A stretch of DNA of 64,000 bases, taken from positions 1 through 64,000 of the forward strand of contig JADGOO010000106.1 of the NCBI GenBank assembly GCA_017882905.1, given 5' to 3'. This document shows positions 41,391 to 50,226 of this stretch, piece after piece. Positions within the stretch are counted from its first letter, which is position 1. Every line of letters starts with the position of its first letter. The notes beneath the pieces were generated by a model. The model did not search any database. It was not told where the DNA came from and saw only the letters and a program-made list of their open reading frames with translations. The position numbers were made by a program, and so were the translations under genes. This DNA comes from Acidimicrobiia bacterium (GTDB taxonomy: Bacteria > Actinomycetota > Acidimicrobiia > IMCC26256 > PALSA-610).

Positions 41391-43034
41391 ATGGCGACCC
41401 TCGAACGCCCGCTCGCCGCGCTCGGGGCCACGGATCTGCGCCGCGCGGTGGAAGTCTTCCGCGACGCGCTCCGCGTCCACCAAGACGAGCTCAACCGGTT
41501 GAACGTCTACCCGGTCCCCGACGGCGACACGGGTACCAACATGGCGCTCACGCTCGAGTCGGTGTGCACCGAGCTGCGCACCGCCGAGGCGATGCCCGAG
41601 GTGTGCCGTGCGATCAGCCGTGGCTCCCTGATGGGCGCCCGCGGCAACTCGGGGGTCATCACGAGCCAGATCCTGCGGGGGATCTGCGATGTGTTCGCGC
41701 CGCTCACCGAGATCGGCCCCGCCGACGTGGTCCGGGCTCTGCGCACCGCGGCCGACGCCGCGTACCAAGCCGTGCTCCGGCCGGTGGAGGGCACGATCCT
41801 CACCGTCGTGCGCGAGACCGCCGAAGCCGTGGAGGCGATGACGAACGCGAGCCTCGCCGACATGATGGAGGCCGCGACCGACGCCGCCGCGCGTGCCGTG
41901 GAGCGCACGCCCGAGTTGTTACCCGTGTTGCGTGCGGCCGGCGTGGTCGACGCAGGCGGCAAGGGCTTCACGTTGCTCATCGCCGCGCTCGCCCACGTGA
42001 TCGACGGTCGCGAGCTCCCGCAGCCGGAAGTGGTGTCGACACCTGCCGCCGTGGAGCGTCACTTGGCCGGCGACGACGTCTCGTTGCTGCGCTACGAAGT
42101 CATGTACCTGCTCGACGCACCCGACGACACGCTGCACGCGTTCCGCGACACGTGGGGCGCGATCGGCGACTCGATCGTGGTCGTGGGCGGCGAAGGCATG
42201 TGGAACTGCCACATCCACACGAACGACATCGGCGCCGCGATCGAAGCCGGCATCCAGGCCGGCCGGCCCTACGAGATCCGCGTCACCGACCTCATCGAAC
42301 AGGCCCACGACGAAGAGGCGCGCTGGGTGCGCGACGCACCGATCACAGCCGCGGGCTCCGGCGAGCTCCCGGCGGTCACCACGGCCGTCGTAGCGGTTGG
42401 CGTCGGCGACGGGCTGCGGCGCTTGCTGCACGGCCTCGGTGTGCAGCAAGTGGTGGCAGGTGGGCAGTCGATGAACCCCTCGACGGCGCAGATCCTCGAG
42501 GCGGTCGAGGCGTGCAACGCCGACTCGGTGATCGTGCTGCCGAACAACAAGAACATCGTGCCCGTCGCGCGTCAGGTCGACGCGCTGAGCGACAAACACG
42601 TCGAGGTGGTGCCCACCACATCGGTCGTCGAGGCGCTGGCCGCGCTCGTTGCCTACGACCCGGACGAGGCGATCGGACCCAACACGGCCGCCCTCACCGA
42701 GGCCGTCACCCGCGTGCGCGCCGGTGAGGTCACCCAGGCGGTGCGCGATGCCGTCGCCGAGTGCGGGCCCGTGCACGAAGGCGACTGGCTCGCGATCGCG
42801 CGCGACGGCGGCATCGTGGCCACCGCCGCCGACGCGGCAGGTGCGTGCACAGCGCTGCTCGACCACATCGTCGACGACGACTGCGAGATCGTCACGCTCC
42901 TCGTCGGCAGCGACGCCCACGCGGCCGAGACCGAGCGGATCCGGGCCCATCTGCGGCTCGCGCACCCGAACGTGGAGTGCGAGTGCCACGAAGGTGGCCA
43001 GCCGCTCTACCCGTATCTCGTCGGCGTCGAGTAG
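41391..43034 (+). CDS. fakA: Fatty acid kinase-like DAK2 protein (FakA/YloV)
   Basis: A 547-aa protein with an N-terminal DAK2 (dihydroxyacetone-kinase L-type) domain, nucleotide site VYPVPDGDTGTNMALTL and GARGNSGVITSQ, a middle domain with WNCHIHTNDIG, and a C-terminal DegV-like lobe. FakA phosphorylates fatty acids held by FakB. No FakB is in the window. ATG 41391 fits both the family start and a -10 nine nt upstream. It precedes recG, as in most Gram-positive genomes, with one opposite-strand gene between them. Confidence 0.92.
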   Translation: MATLERPLAALGATDLRRAVEVFRDALRVHQDELNRLNVYPVPDGDTGTNMALTLESVCTELRTAEAMPEVCRAISRGSLMGARGNSGVITSQILRGICDVFAPLTEIGPADVVRALRTAADAAYQAVLRPVEGTILTVVRETAEAVEAMTNASLADMMEAATDAAARAVERTPELLPVLRAAGVVDAGGKGFTLLIAALAHVIDGRELPQPEVVSTPAAVERHLAGDDVSLLRYEVMYLLDAPDDTLHAFRDTWGAIGDSIVVVGGEGMWNCHIHTNDIGAAIEAGIQAGRPYEIRVTDLIEQAHDEEARWVRDAPITAAGSGELPAVTTAVVAVGVGDGLRRLLHGLGVQQVVAGGQSMNPSTAQILEAVEACNADSVIVLPNNKNIVPVARQVDALSDKHVEVVPTTSVVEALAALVAYDPDEAIGPNTAALTEAVTRVRAGEVTQAVRDAVAECGPVHEGDWLAIARDGGIVATAADAAGACTALLDHIVDDDCEIVTLLVGSDAHAAETERIRAHLRLAHPNVECECHEGGQPLYPYLVGVE

Positions 43035-43056
43035 CGGCTCAACCCCACAACTGCGG

Positions 43057-43518
43057 TCAGGCGCGGGGCGCGAGCTCGTCGCGCAGCGCCTCGAAGGCAC
43101 CGGGTGGCTGTCGATTGTTGCGGATGCGCAGCCGTGTGCCGTCTTGCAGCCCAACGGTGAACGACGCCTGACCGTGGTGGAGCGCCGACCGCATCGGCCA
43201 TTGCGCCTGGCGTTCGGTGACCGGTCCGACGGCCGTGATCTCGTCCCAACCGTGACGCACCCATTGCCGGTTCCGTCGCACCGCGATGCCTTCGGGCTCG
43301 AGTCGCACGCGCCGGGCCATCGACATGCTGTTCGCCACGGCGATGCCCACGAGTGCGGCGGCCGCGAGCAGCGGGAGCGTGAGCAGCGCGATGCCCACGT
43401 TGGCGGCCGCGACCTGCCCGACGAACAGGGCCAGCGCCACGACACCGAACGTGATCGAGATGCCGGGCGGCGTGTCGCGCAGCTGCACGTCGAGGCCCTC
43501 GGTGTCGACGCGCTCCAT
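43057..43518 (-). CDS. Small membrane protein with PH-like domain
   Basis: A 153-aa protein with two TM helices at about residues 22-40 and 44-63, then a PH/YcxB-like domain (RVRLEPEGIAVRRNRQWVRH, GWDEITAVG). ATG 43518 is supported by TACGGT ending 7 nt upstream on the minus strand. It lies antisense between fakA and recG. The family is widespread in actinobacteria and has no known function. Confidence 0.75.
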   Translation of the reverse strand: MERVDTEGLDVQLRDTPPGISITFGVVALALFVGQVAAANVGIALLTLPLLAAAALVGIAVANSMSMARRVRLEPEGIAVRRNRQWVRHGWDEITAVGPVTERQAQWPMRSALHHGQASFTVGLQDGTRLRIRNNRQPPGAFEALRDELAPRA

Positions 43519-43525
43519 CACGCCG

Positions 43526-43531
43526 ACCGTA
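43526..43531 (-). promoter_or_regulatory. Candidate -10 (TACGGT), leaderless
   Basis: On the minus strand TACGGT ends 7 nt before ATG 43518. Confidence 0.45.
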
Positions 43532-43586
43532 TCCGCGGCGAGCAACGCCGACAGCGGGGCTCGCTCGACCGGCCGTCCCGCCCGGT

Positions 43587-43592
43587 TAGCCT
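43587..43592 (+). promoter_or_regulatory. Candidate -10 (TAGCCT) for recG, leaderless
   Basis: TAGCCT ends 8 nt before ATG 43601. Confidence 0.45.
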
Positions 43593-43600
43593 CCTCGCGC

Positions 43601-45757
43601 ATGCCGGGCGAGCCGCTCACACTGCGCGAGCTCGCGGGCCGGCCGGTGAGCGACCTGCAGGGCGTCGGACCGAAGCTCGAAGAGAAGCTCGCGATGCTCG
43701 GCATCACGACCGTGCTCGACCTGCTCCAGCACTACCCGCGTCGCTATGTCGACCGCACGCACCGCGCCGACATCGCCGAGCTCACCGTGGGCGACGAAGC
43801 GACGGTGGTGGGCGAGGTGCGGCGGGTGAACGCGCGGCGCACGCGCAACGGCAAGGCACTCGTCGAGGTGACCGTGAGCGACGGTACGTCGATGTTGCCG
43901 ATCACGTTCTTCAATCAGGCGTGGCGCGAGCGCCAGCTCTCGGTCGGCACAGAGGCGGCGTTCTTCGGCAAGCTCGACGTGTACCAGGGGAAGCGCAAGA
44001 TGACGAACCCCGTCGTCGACGTGATCGGCCGCGCCGGAGAAGGCGACGAGCGCACCGGCGTGGTCGTGCCGATCTACCCCCAGAGCGGCAAGGCCGAGGT
44101 GTACACGTGGGAGCTGCGCAAGCTCGTCACGCAGGTGTTGCGCCGTTGCGAGCCGCGCGGCTTCGCCGACCCGCTCCCCGAAGGTGTGCTCGACGCTCGC
44201 GATCTCGTCGACCGCAACACCGCGTATCGCGCCGTGCACCAGCCGTCGAGCACGCCCGAAGCGCACGCTGCACGCCACCGGCTCAAGTTCGACGAGTTCC
44301 TGCGCCTCCAGACCGGGCTCGTGGCGCGCAAGCGAGCGATGGAGCGCACCGAAGAGGGGATCGCGCACCACGTCGACGGCCACCTCGTGCGCGCGTTTCG
44401 TGAGCAGCTCCCGTTCCCGCTCACGGGTGACCAGCGCGACGCCATCGCAGAGATCGACGCCGATCTGGCGCGCGCCGCGCCGATGCACCGACTCCTGCAG
44501 GGCGACGTTGGCTCCGGCAAGACGGTGGTGGCGCTGCACACGCTGCTCGTCGCGGTGCAGGGCGGCTACCAGGGCGCACTGATGGCGCCCACGGAGGTGC
44601 TGGCGGAGCAGCACTTCTTGTCGGCCCGCAGCTTCCTGCACGGGCTCACGGTGAGCGGCGAGGGCGGCGCCTCGCTGTTCGCGGAGCGACCGCTCGGGAT
44701 CGCACTGCTCACCAACCGAACGACCGCAGCCGAGCGCCGCGAGCTCACGCGCGGCCTGGCCGACGGCACCATCGACATCGTCGTCGGTACGCACGCCCTG
44801 CTCTACGACACGGCCGAGTTCCGTGCTCTCGGCGTCGCCGTGATCGACGAGCAACACCGCTTCGGCGTGGAGCAGCGATCGTGGTTGCGCGAACGCGCGA
44901 GCCAGACCCAGATCCCCGACGTGCTCGTGCTGACCGCCACGCCGATCCCGCGCACTGCCGCCATGCTCGTCTACGGCGACCTCGACAAGAGCGAGCTGCG
45001 CGAGATGCCGCCCGGTCGCACGCCGATCGTCACCGAGGTGATCGGACCCGAGCCCCTCGACCGCGAGCGTGCCTATCAGCGCCTCCGCGACGAGGTCGCC
45101 GTCGGTCACCAGGCCTACGTCGTCTGCCCGCTCGTGGAAGGCTCCGACAAGGTGCAGGCCAAGGCGGTGACGGCGGAGTTCGAACGACTCGGCCACGAAG
45201 ACCTCGCCACCCTGCGCCTCGGGTTGCTGCACGGCCAGCTGCCGTCACGCGAGAAGGAGGCCGTGATGGCCGAGTTCCGCTCGGGGGCGCTCGATGCGCT
45301 GGTATCGACGACTGTGATCGAAGTCGGAGTCGACGTCCCCAACGCCACCGTGATGATCGTGGAGGACGCCGATCGCTTCGGGTTGTCGCAACTGCACCAG
45401 CTGCGCGGCCGTGTCGGTCGCGGCGGCGCGCAGTCGTGGTGCTTCCTGTTCGCCGACCCCGGCACCGATGAAGGCCGTGAGCGCATGGACGCCATGGCCG
45501 CCTCCACCGACGGGTTCGAGCTCGCCGAGCGCGACCTCGAGATCCGCGGCGCGGGCGAGGTGTTCGGCGAGCGCCAATCGGGGCTGAGCGACCTCAAGCT
45601 CGGGCGCATCCCGCGCGACGCCGACATCGTGGCCGATGCGCGCGTCGTGGCCGAAGCGATCCTCGACGCCGACCCCACGCTCGAGCGCCACCGAGACCTC
45701 GCCGACGAGGTCCACGATCTGCTTGGCGACCAGGTCGCCATGCTGTTCAAGAGCTGA
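43601..45757 (+). CDS. recG: ATP-dependent DNA helicase RecG
   Basis: A 718-aa SF2 fork-reversal helicase. The wedge (OB) domain occupies about residues 60-160. Motifs are Walker A GDVGSGKTVVA, Ia MAPTEVLAEQH, II (DEQHRFGVEQRSWL), III TATPIPRT and VI QLRGRVGRGG. The TRG motif region near the C-terminus is present. ATG 43601 fits the family and the -10. It begins the rightward recG-rsmD-coaD-sepIVA transcription unit. Confidence 0.95.
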   Translation: MPGEPLTLRELAGRPVSDLQGVGPKLEEKLAMLGITTVLDLLQHYPRRYVDRTHRADIAELTVGDEATVVGEVRRVNARRTRNGKALVEVTVSDGTSMLPITFFNQAWRERQLSVGTEAAFFGKLDVYQGKRKMTNPVVDVIGRAGEGDERTGVVVPIYPQSGKAEVYTWELRKLVTQVLRRCEPRGFADPLPEGVLDARDLVDRNTAYRAVHQPSSTPEAHAARHRLKFDEFLRLQTGLVARKRAMERTEEGIAHHVDGHLVRAFREQLPFPLTGDQRDAIAEIDADLARAAPMHRLLQGDVGSGKTVVALHTLLVAVQGGYQGALMAPTEVLAEQHFLSARSFLHGLTVSGEGGASLFAERPLGIALLTNRTTAAERRELTRGLADGTIDIVVGTHALLYDTAEFRALGVAVIDEQHRFGVEQRSWLRERASQTQIPDVLVLTATPIPRTAAMLVYGDLDKSELREMPPGRTPIVTEVIGPEPLDRERAYQRLRDEVAVGHQAYVVCPLVEGSDKVQAKAVTAEFERLGHEDLATLRLGLLHGQLPSREKEAVMAEFRSGALDALVSTTVIEVGVDVPNATVMIVEDADRFGLSQLHQLRGRVGRGGAQSWCFLFADPGTDEGRERMDAMAASTDGFELAERDLEIRGAGEVFGERQSGLSDLKLGRIPRDADIVADARVVAEAILDADPTLERHRDLADEVHDLLGDQVAMLFKS

Positions 45758-45763
45758 GCGCTG

Positions 45764-46345
45764 GTGGCCCCCCAACCTCCTCGCATCGTGGCCGGCCACG
45801 CCCGTGGCCGGCGCCTCAGCGTGCCCCCGGGCGCGCAGGTCCGGCCCACCAAGGATCGGGTCAAAGAGGCGGTGTTCTCGGCGCTCGACGCGCGCGGCCT
45901 GCTCCTCGACGCCGTGGTTGCCGACGTGTGCGCCGGGTCGGGCGCGCTCGGGCTCGAAGCCCTCTCCCGGGGCGCGTCGGCCGCGACCTTCGTGGAGCGC
46001 GACCTGCTGGCGCTCGGGTCGCTGCGCGCCAACGTGAAGGCGATCGCCGAGGCGGGCACGGCCACGGTGGTGGCGAGCGACGCCTTGGCCTTCCTGGGGT
46101 CGGGTGGCGCGCCACGCAGCACCTTCGATCTGGTCTTCGTCGACCCGCCGTACTCCACCGGTGGCGCCGACCGTGACGCGCTGGTCGCGGCCGCGGCGAC
46201 GCGTGCTCCCGGCGGCACGGTCGTGCTCGAGACGGCGGCCACGGGCGCGGCTCCGGAGGCGCCCGAGGGTTGGTCGGTCACGTGGGAACGCCGCTTCGGC
46301 GATACGCTCGTAGTCTTCGTACAGCCCGCCGACCAGGCCGGCTGA
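45764..46345 (+). CDS. rsmD: 16S rRNA (guanine966-N2)-methyltransferase
   Basis: A 193-aa SAM-dependent methyltransferase modifying 16S rRNA G966. It has RIVAGHARGRRL, RPTKDRVKEAVFSAL, the SAM motif VADVCAGSGALGLEALSRGA and catalytic DPPY. GTG 45764 lies 6 nt after recG, so they are coupled. coaD follows after an 80-nt gap filled with short repeats; rsmD-coaD is a common order. Confidence 0.94.
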   Translation: MAPQPPRIVAGHARGRRLSVPPGAQVRPTKDRVKEAVFSALDARGLLLDAVVADVCAGSGALGLEALSRGASAATFVERDLLALGSLRANVKAIAEAGTATVVASDALAFLGSGGAPRSTFDLVFVDPPYSTGGADRDALVAAAATRAPGGTVVLETAATGAAPEAPEGWSVTWERRFGDTLVVFVQPADQAG

Positions 46346-46350
46346 GTCGC

Positions 46351-46410
46351 CCGTTCCCTCACCGTTTCCCGAACGGTTACCCGAACTGTTTCCCGTCCTG
46401 TCGCCTTTCC
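46351..46410 (+). repeat. Degenerate 12-bp tandem repeats before coaD
   Basis: Five successive 12-mers can be read: CCGTTCCCTCAC, CGTTTCCCGAAC, GGTTACCCGAAC, TGTTTCCCGTCC and TGTCGCCTTTCC. The middle three agree best, on a GTTxCCCGAAC core. The array fills the gap between rsmD and the coaD ribosome binding site. Confidence 0.55.
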
Positions 46411-46425
46411 AGTCGGAGGGACCCG

Positions 46426-46914
46426 TTGCCGATCGCCCTCTGTCCGGGCAGCTTCGATCCGGTCACGCTCGGACACATCGACATCATCGAACGGGCCGCT
46501 CGCCACTTCGACGAGATCATCGTCGCCGTGATCCGCAACCCGCAGAAGTCGCAGAGCCTGTTCAGTCTCGAGGAGCGCCAGGACCTGCTCGCCGAGTGCC
46601 TCGGCCACCTCGACAACTTCCGGATCGAGGTCTTCAAGGGCCTGCTCGTGGAGTTCGCCAAGGAGCACGGCGCCGACTCCATCGTCAAGGGCCTGCGGGC
46701 CGTCTCCGACTTCGACTACGAGCTGCAGATGGCGCAGATGAACCAGCGGCTCACGGGCATCGACACGTTCTTCTTGTCGACCAGCCCGCAGTACTCGTTC
46801 CTGTCGTCGAGTCTCGTCAAGGAGGTCGCACGCTTCGGCGGCGACGTCTCGACGATGGTGCCGCCCATCGTCGCCAAGAGGCTGCGCGACCGCTACGGCG
46901 AGGAGAACGCGTGA
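46426..46914 (+). CDS. coaD: Phosphopantetheine adenylyltransferase
   Basis: A 162-aa nucleotidyltransferase making dephospho-CoA from 4'-phosphopantetheine and ATP. The N-terminal PGSFDPVTLGHIDII (HxGH-type site), the FSLEERQDLL segment and SFLSSSLVKEVARFGG are typical. It starts at TTG 46426, a rare codon, but GGAGGG lies 5 nt upstream (46415-46420) and homology starts at PIALCPG. Its TGA overlaps the next gene's GTG by 4 nt. Confidence 0.95.
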   Translation: MPIALCPGSFDPVTLGHIDIIERAARHFDEIIVAVIRNPQKSQSLFSLEERQDLLAECLGHLDNFRIEVFKGLLVEFAKEHGADSIVKGLRAVSDFDYELQMAQMNQRLTGIDTFFLSTSPQYSFLSSSLVKEVARFGGDVSTMVPPIVAKRLRDRYGEENA

Positions 46915-47477
46915 ACGAACCCGACGACGCCGTGTACCAGCCGCAGGTCGGCGACACCGAGGCCATCCTGCTCGAGTTGAGGGAGAAGATCGAACAGGCG
47001 GGCACGCTGCCGCTGTCGTCGTCTCCGCGTGTGAATCGCGACGAGGTGCTCGCCGAGCTCGACGACGCGCTCAACACGCTGCCGCTCGAGATCCGCGAAG
47101 CGCGCTGGATCCTCAAGGAGCGCGACGAGGTGATCGCGCGCGCCCACAAAGAGGCCGACGAGATCATCGAGGCGGCACGGGAGCGCGCGGCCCGGATGGT
47201 CGAGCGGACCGAGGTGGTGCGCGAGGCCCGCCGCGCGGCCGACCACATCGTGACCGAGGCCGAAGATCGCGCCCGCGTGCTGCGCCTCGAAGCCGAGGAC
47301 TACGTCGACCAGAAGCTGGCCGCGTTCGAGGTGGTGCTCGACCGCACCATGCAGGCGGTGCAGAAGGGTCGCGAGAAGCTCCAGGTGCACGTGGGCACGC
47401 CGGCGCTCGCCGAACCGGTCTTCGACGCCGAGTCCGAGGCCGATCAGGCTGCGTTCTTCGACCAGGACGACTTCTGA
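46911..47477 (+). CDS. sepIVA: SepIVA-like DivIVA-domain coiled-coil protein
   Basis: A 188-aa acidic, almost wholly coiled-coil protein, EARWILKERDEVIARAHKEADEIIEAARERAA among its heptads (given here in part). It matches the mycobacterial SepIVA/Rv2927c family in length, and in position between coaD and DUF177-rpmF. SepIVA localises at the division site and affects septation in mycobacteria. GTG 46911 overlaps the coaD stop. No transmembrane segment is present. Confidence 0.82.
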   Translation: MNEPDDAVYQPQVGDTEAILLELREKIEQAGTLPLSSSPRVNRDEVLAELDDALNTLPLEIREARWILKERDEVIARAHKEADEIIEAARERAARMVERTEVVREARRAADHIVTEAEDRARVLRLEAEDYVDQKLAAFEVVLDRTMQAVQKGREKLQVHVGTPALAEPVFDAESEADQAAFFDQDDF

Positions 47478-47481
47478 GCGG

Positions 47482-49194
47482 TCAGGTCCCCGCCAACGCT
47501 GCGCAGCTCTGCTGCGAGCGGGCGATCACCGCACTCCACGCCCGCGACTGGAAGTAGCTGCTGTCGTTGAGCTTGTCGAGCGGCACCGCATCGGTGAGGT
47601 GGTCCACGAGACAGGTCGCGAAGGTGAGTCGCAGCCGGTCGTGCGACTTGACCACATCACGAGCCGCTTCGCCGAGGATGGCGCTTCGGAAGGCGAGCAG
47701 CGCGTAGGCCGTCTTCGCTCGGTGGGTGACGAGCTTCGCCGCCGGACCCGGATCGCACGCCTGCACCGCGATCTGGTTGCCGCTCGTGGTGAACGTGGCC
47801 TTGATCGCGGGCACGGCCGTCCGCCACGCCTCGAGCTCGGTCGCCATCGTGGCCGCGGCCGACGCGTCGGTGCCCACCCATTCGAGGGCCATGCAGCTCC
47901 GGCCCGCCTGCTGGTAACGCGTGACCGAATCGCCGGCCCATCCGCCGATCGCCTGCAGCGCGGCGCGGGCGTCGCCGTGCTCGCTGAGCATGAGGTACCA
48001 GCTGACTGCACCGAACTCGCCATCGTGGTGCACCTGCGTGGCACCCGTGAGCGCGGGCTGGGGCACCGTGACGGGTTGGCGGCCTTCGACGTACACCGAC
48101 GGCTCGATCACCTGGAGCTCGTCGCGAGGAGGGTTGGCGAAAGCGGCGTCGAGCGACGACGTTCCCGGTGTCACCGCGCGCAGCACCGCCACGAACTCGG
48201 GACCGAAGTCATAGGGCCACTCTTGGTTGAGGCTCAAGACGTCGGGGACACCCTTCAGGTCGACCGAGCCGCCGAGGGCCGACTGCTGTTTGTCGTACGC
48301 CGCCTGATCCGACTTCGACAGCGACTGCTCGTAACGGTTCTCCACGTCGACGGCGTCACCTTCGTAGAGCGCCGTCACCGCATCGGTCTGGTGGTCGGAG
48401 CCGAAGCGCTCCACCTTCTGGAGATCGAAGTGCTGGTCCTGCAGCGCATGGGTGAGCTCGTGCACCACGGTCACTCGCGTCGAGACGTCGAGGGTGGTGC
48501 CGCGGATCGTGACCTTCTTGGTGCGGTCGCTGTAGAACGCCAGCACGGTCTGGCCCTGGAGCTGGTCGTTGGCGGCGGCGAGGTCGATGTTGCCCTCCGC
48601 GAGGCCGAGCGCGCGCATGTAGCCGATCTCCGCTCGCATCTCGCGGCGCGCCGCGGCGGCCGATTGCGTCGGCGAGTCGCCGATGGTGACGAGCTTGCGG
48701 AAGGCCGCGGGGGAGAGGAAGTCGACCTCCACGGGGTGCTCGAAGGTGAGGCCGCGGGCCTGCTCGACGAAGTGCACGAGCGGCAGGACGCGGGCGTCCC
48801 ACTTCGACGGGTAGGTGGGTCCGCTCGCGCGGCCCCACAGCAACGCCAGGAGCCCGCCGCCGACGGCGAGCATGATCACGAGCGGGATGACCACGGCGAA
48901 CCGGCCGTGGGCCCGGCGCGGTGCGGGCGGTGCCGGCGGGGCGGGCGGGAAGGGCGGTCCCGGCGAGAAGCCCGGTCCCGGCGGGGGCCCGAACCCGGGT
49001 GCAGCCGAAGGAGGTGCTCCGAGGGGCGGTGGCGAGGCGAACGTCGGCGGCGCCATCGGTGCGCTCGAGCCGGGTGCGCCCGGGGCAGGGGAAGGGGTCG
49101 CGGCGAACGCGGCGGGCAGCGCCATCGAGCAGTGGCTGCAGTACGGGCGCCAGTCGTCGTTCGGAGCTCCACATGCCCCACACGTGGTCGTCAT
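47482..49194 (-). CDS. Zinc-ribbon-tethered membrane gluzincin metallopeptidase
   Basis: A 570-aa protein. It has an N-terminal zinc ribbon (Cys5, Cys8, Cys19, Cys22), then a Pro/Gly/Ala-rich linker to about residue 95, one TM helix at about 99-120, and a large extracytoplasmic domain. That domain has VVHELTHALQDQHFD (His245, Glu246, His249) and a candidate third ligand, Glu278 in ALYEGDAVDVE. The combination is a membrane-anchored zincin with a cytoplasmic ribbon. Its cleavage target is unknown. It lies antisense between sepIVA and DUF177, interrupting a conserved run. ATG 49194 is preceded by GAGGAGAGG. Confidence 0.85.
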   Translation of the reverse strand: MTTTCGACGAPNDDWRPYCSHCSMALPAAFAATPSPAPGAPGSSAPMAPPTFASPPPLGAPPSAAPGFGPPPGPGFSPGPPFPPAPPAPPAPRRAHGRFAVVIPLVIMLAVGGGLLALLWGRASGPTYPSKWDARVLPLVHFVEQARGLTFEHPVEVDFLSPAAFRKLVTIGDSPTQSAAAARREMRAEIGYMRALGLAEGNIDLAAANDQLQGQTVLAFYSDRTKKVTIRGTTLDVSTRVTVVHELTHALQDQHFDLQKVERFGSDHQTDAVTALYEGDAVDVENRYEQSLSKSDQAAYDKQQSALGGSVDLKGVPDVLSLNQEWPYDFGPEFVAVLRAVTPGTSSLDAAFANPPRDELQVIEPSVYVEGRQPVTVPQPALTGATQVHHDGEFGAVSWYLMLSEHGDARAALQAIGGWAGDSVTRYQQAGRSCMALEWVGTDASAAATMATELEAWRTAVPAIKATFTTSGNQIAVQACDPGPAAKLVTHRAKTAYALLAFRSAILGEAARDVVKSHDRLRLTFATCLVDHLTDAVPLDKLNDSSYFQSRAWSAVIARSQQSCAALAGT

Positions 49195-49499
49195 TGAGAA
49201 CGCTTGCCTCTCCTCGGGGCCGGCCTGGAGGGCGGCTGGCCTGCTAAGATGCCTCTCACCTCGCGGCCCGGCGGCTACCGTGCCGGCCCGTGTTCGGTTC
49301 TGTGGTGCGTCCGGTGTCCCGCCGGACATCTCGTGCCGTCGCTCGCCGTTGGCGCCGGCGCAGCGCCACCGCGCGGAGCCGGGCAACGGGATGCAGGAGC
49401 CGCCCGGACAGCCCGACATCGCCACGATCCACCCGGCCGACCCTCTGTTCATCGGCATGCCGGGCCCCCGCCGTACACCGATCCGAGCAACGAGCCCCG
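49195..49499. other. 305-nt divergent intergenic region with long leader
   Basis: This gap separates the metallopeptidase (leftward) and DUF177-rpmF (rightward). Plus-strand TAAGAT at 49245-49250 and TACCGT at 49276-49281 are possible -10 elements, which would give DUF177 a leader of about 215-250 nt. The rest is G+C-rich, with short GC inverted matches (GGCGCCGGCGCAGCGCC near 49355) and no convincing coding frame. Confidence 0.5.
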
Positions 49500-50006
49500 A
49501 TGACCAACTCCGATCCCTGGCGCGTCCCGGTCACCGATCTGCTGTCGCGGATCGGCGCCCAGCGCGCGGTCGAGATCTCCGCGCCCGCCGGCGAGCTCGG
49601 TACGGGGGCGGCCACGGTCAGCGACGGTACGCCCGTCGAGCTCGAAGTGCTGCTCGAACGGGTCCCGGAAGGCATCGTCGCCCGGGGCCGCGTCCACGCC
49701 ACCTGGCGAGCCGAGTGCAGCCGCTGCCTCGCCCCCGCGACCGGCGAGATCACCGTCGGAGTCGACGAGCTGTTCGAGCGCGAGCCGGTGCCCGGTGAGA
49801 CCTACCCGCTGACGGCCGAGGCCCTCGACCTCGAACCGCTCGTGCGCGATGCCATCGTGCTCGAGCTGCCGGGCGCGCCGTTGTGCCGCGACGACTGCGC
49901 CGGACTGTGCGCAGTGTGCGGCGTTGACCACAACCTCGTCACGTGCGACTGCACGGTCGACGAATCCGACCCGCGCTGGGCGGCCCTCGGGTCGCTCGAG
50001 CTCTGA
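49500..50006 (+). CDS. DUF177 (YceD-like) protein
   Basis: A 168-aa protein of the YceD/DUF177 family, which is nearly always next to rpmF and implicated in rRNA or ribosome assembly. Residues such as ECSRCLAP, CRDDCAGLCAVCG and TCDC give a Cys-rich pattern consistent with zinc binding. ATG 49500 is the first in-frame start matching the family. bL32 follows after 24 nt. Confidence 0.9.
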   Translation: MTNSDPWRVPVTDLLSRIGAQRAVEISAPAGELGTGAATVSDGTPVELEVLLERVPEGIVARGRVHATWRAECSRCLAPATGEITVGVDELFEREPVPGETYPLTAEALDLEPLVRDAIVLELPGAPLCRDDCAGLCAVCGVDHNLVTCDCTVDESDPRWAALGSLEL

Positions 50007-50030
50007 AGCGGCCCGAACAGGAGCATTGCG

Positions 50031-50210
50031 ATGCCCGTCCCGAAGCGGAAACTGACCCGGTCGCGCACTCGGTCGCGCCGGTCGGCGAACTTGCGCCTGG
50101 AGCCCGCGGCGCACTCGCTGTGCCCGAACTGCGGTAACTCGAAGCTGCCCCACACCGTCTGCGCGAACTGCGGGTGGTACCGCGGTCGCCAGGTCATCGA
50201 CGTCGAGTAG
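50031..50210 (+). CDS. rpmF: Ribosomal protein bL32
   Basis: A 59-aa large-subunit protein. It has the MAVPKRK-like start (MPVPKRKLTRSRTRSRR), and a zinc site CPNCG ... CANCGWYRGRQV. It starts at ATG 50031 with AACAGGAG upstream and ends TAG at 50208-50210. It lies in the canonical DUF177-rpmF-plsX order. Confidence 0.95.
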   Translation: MPVPKRKLTRSRTRSRRSANLRLEPAAHSLCPNCGNSKLPHTVCANCGWYRGRQVIDVE

Positions 50211-50226
50211 CGGCGGAGCTGCGGCG

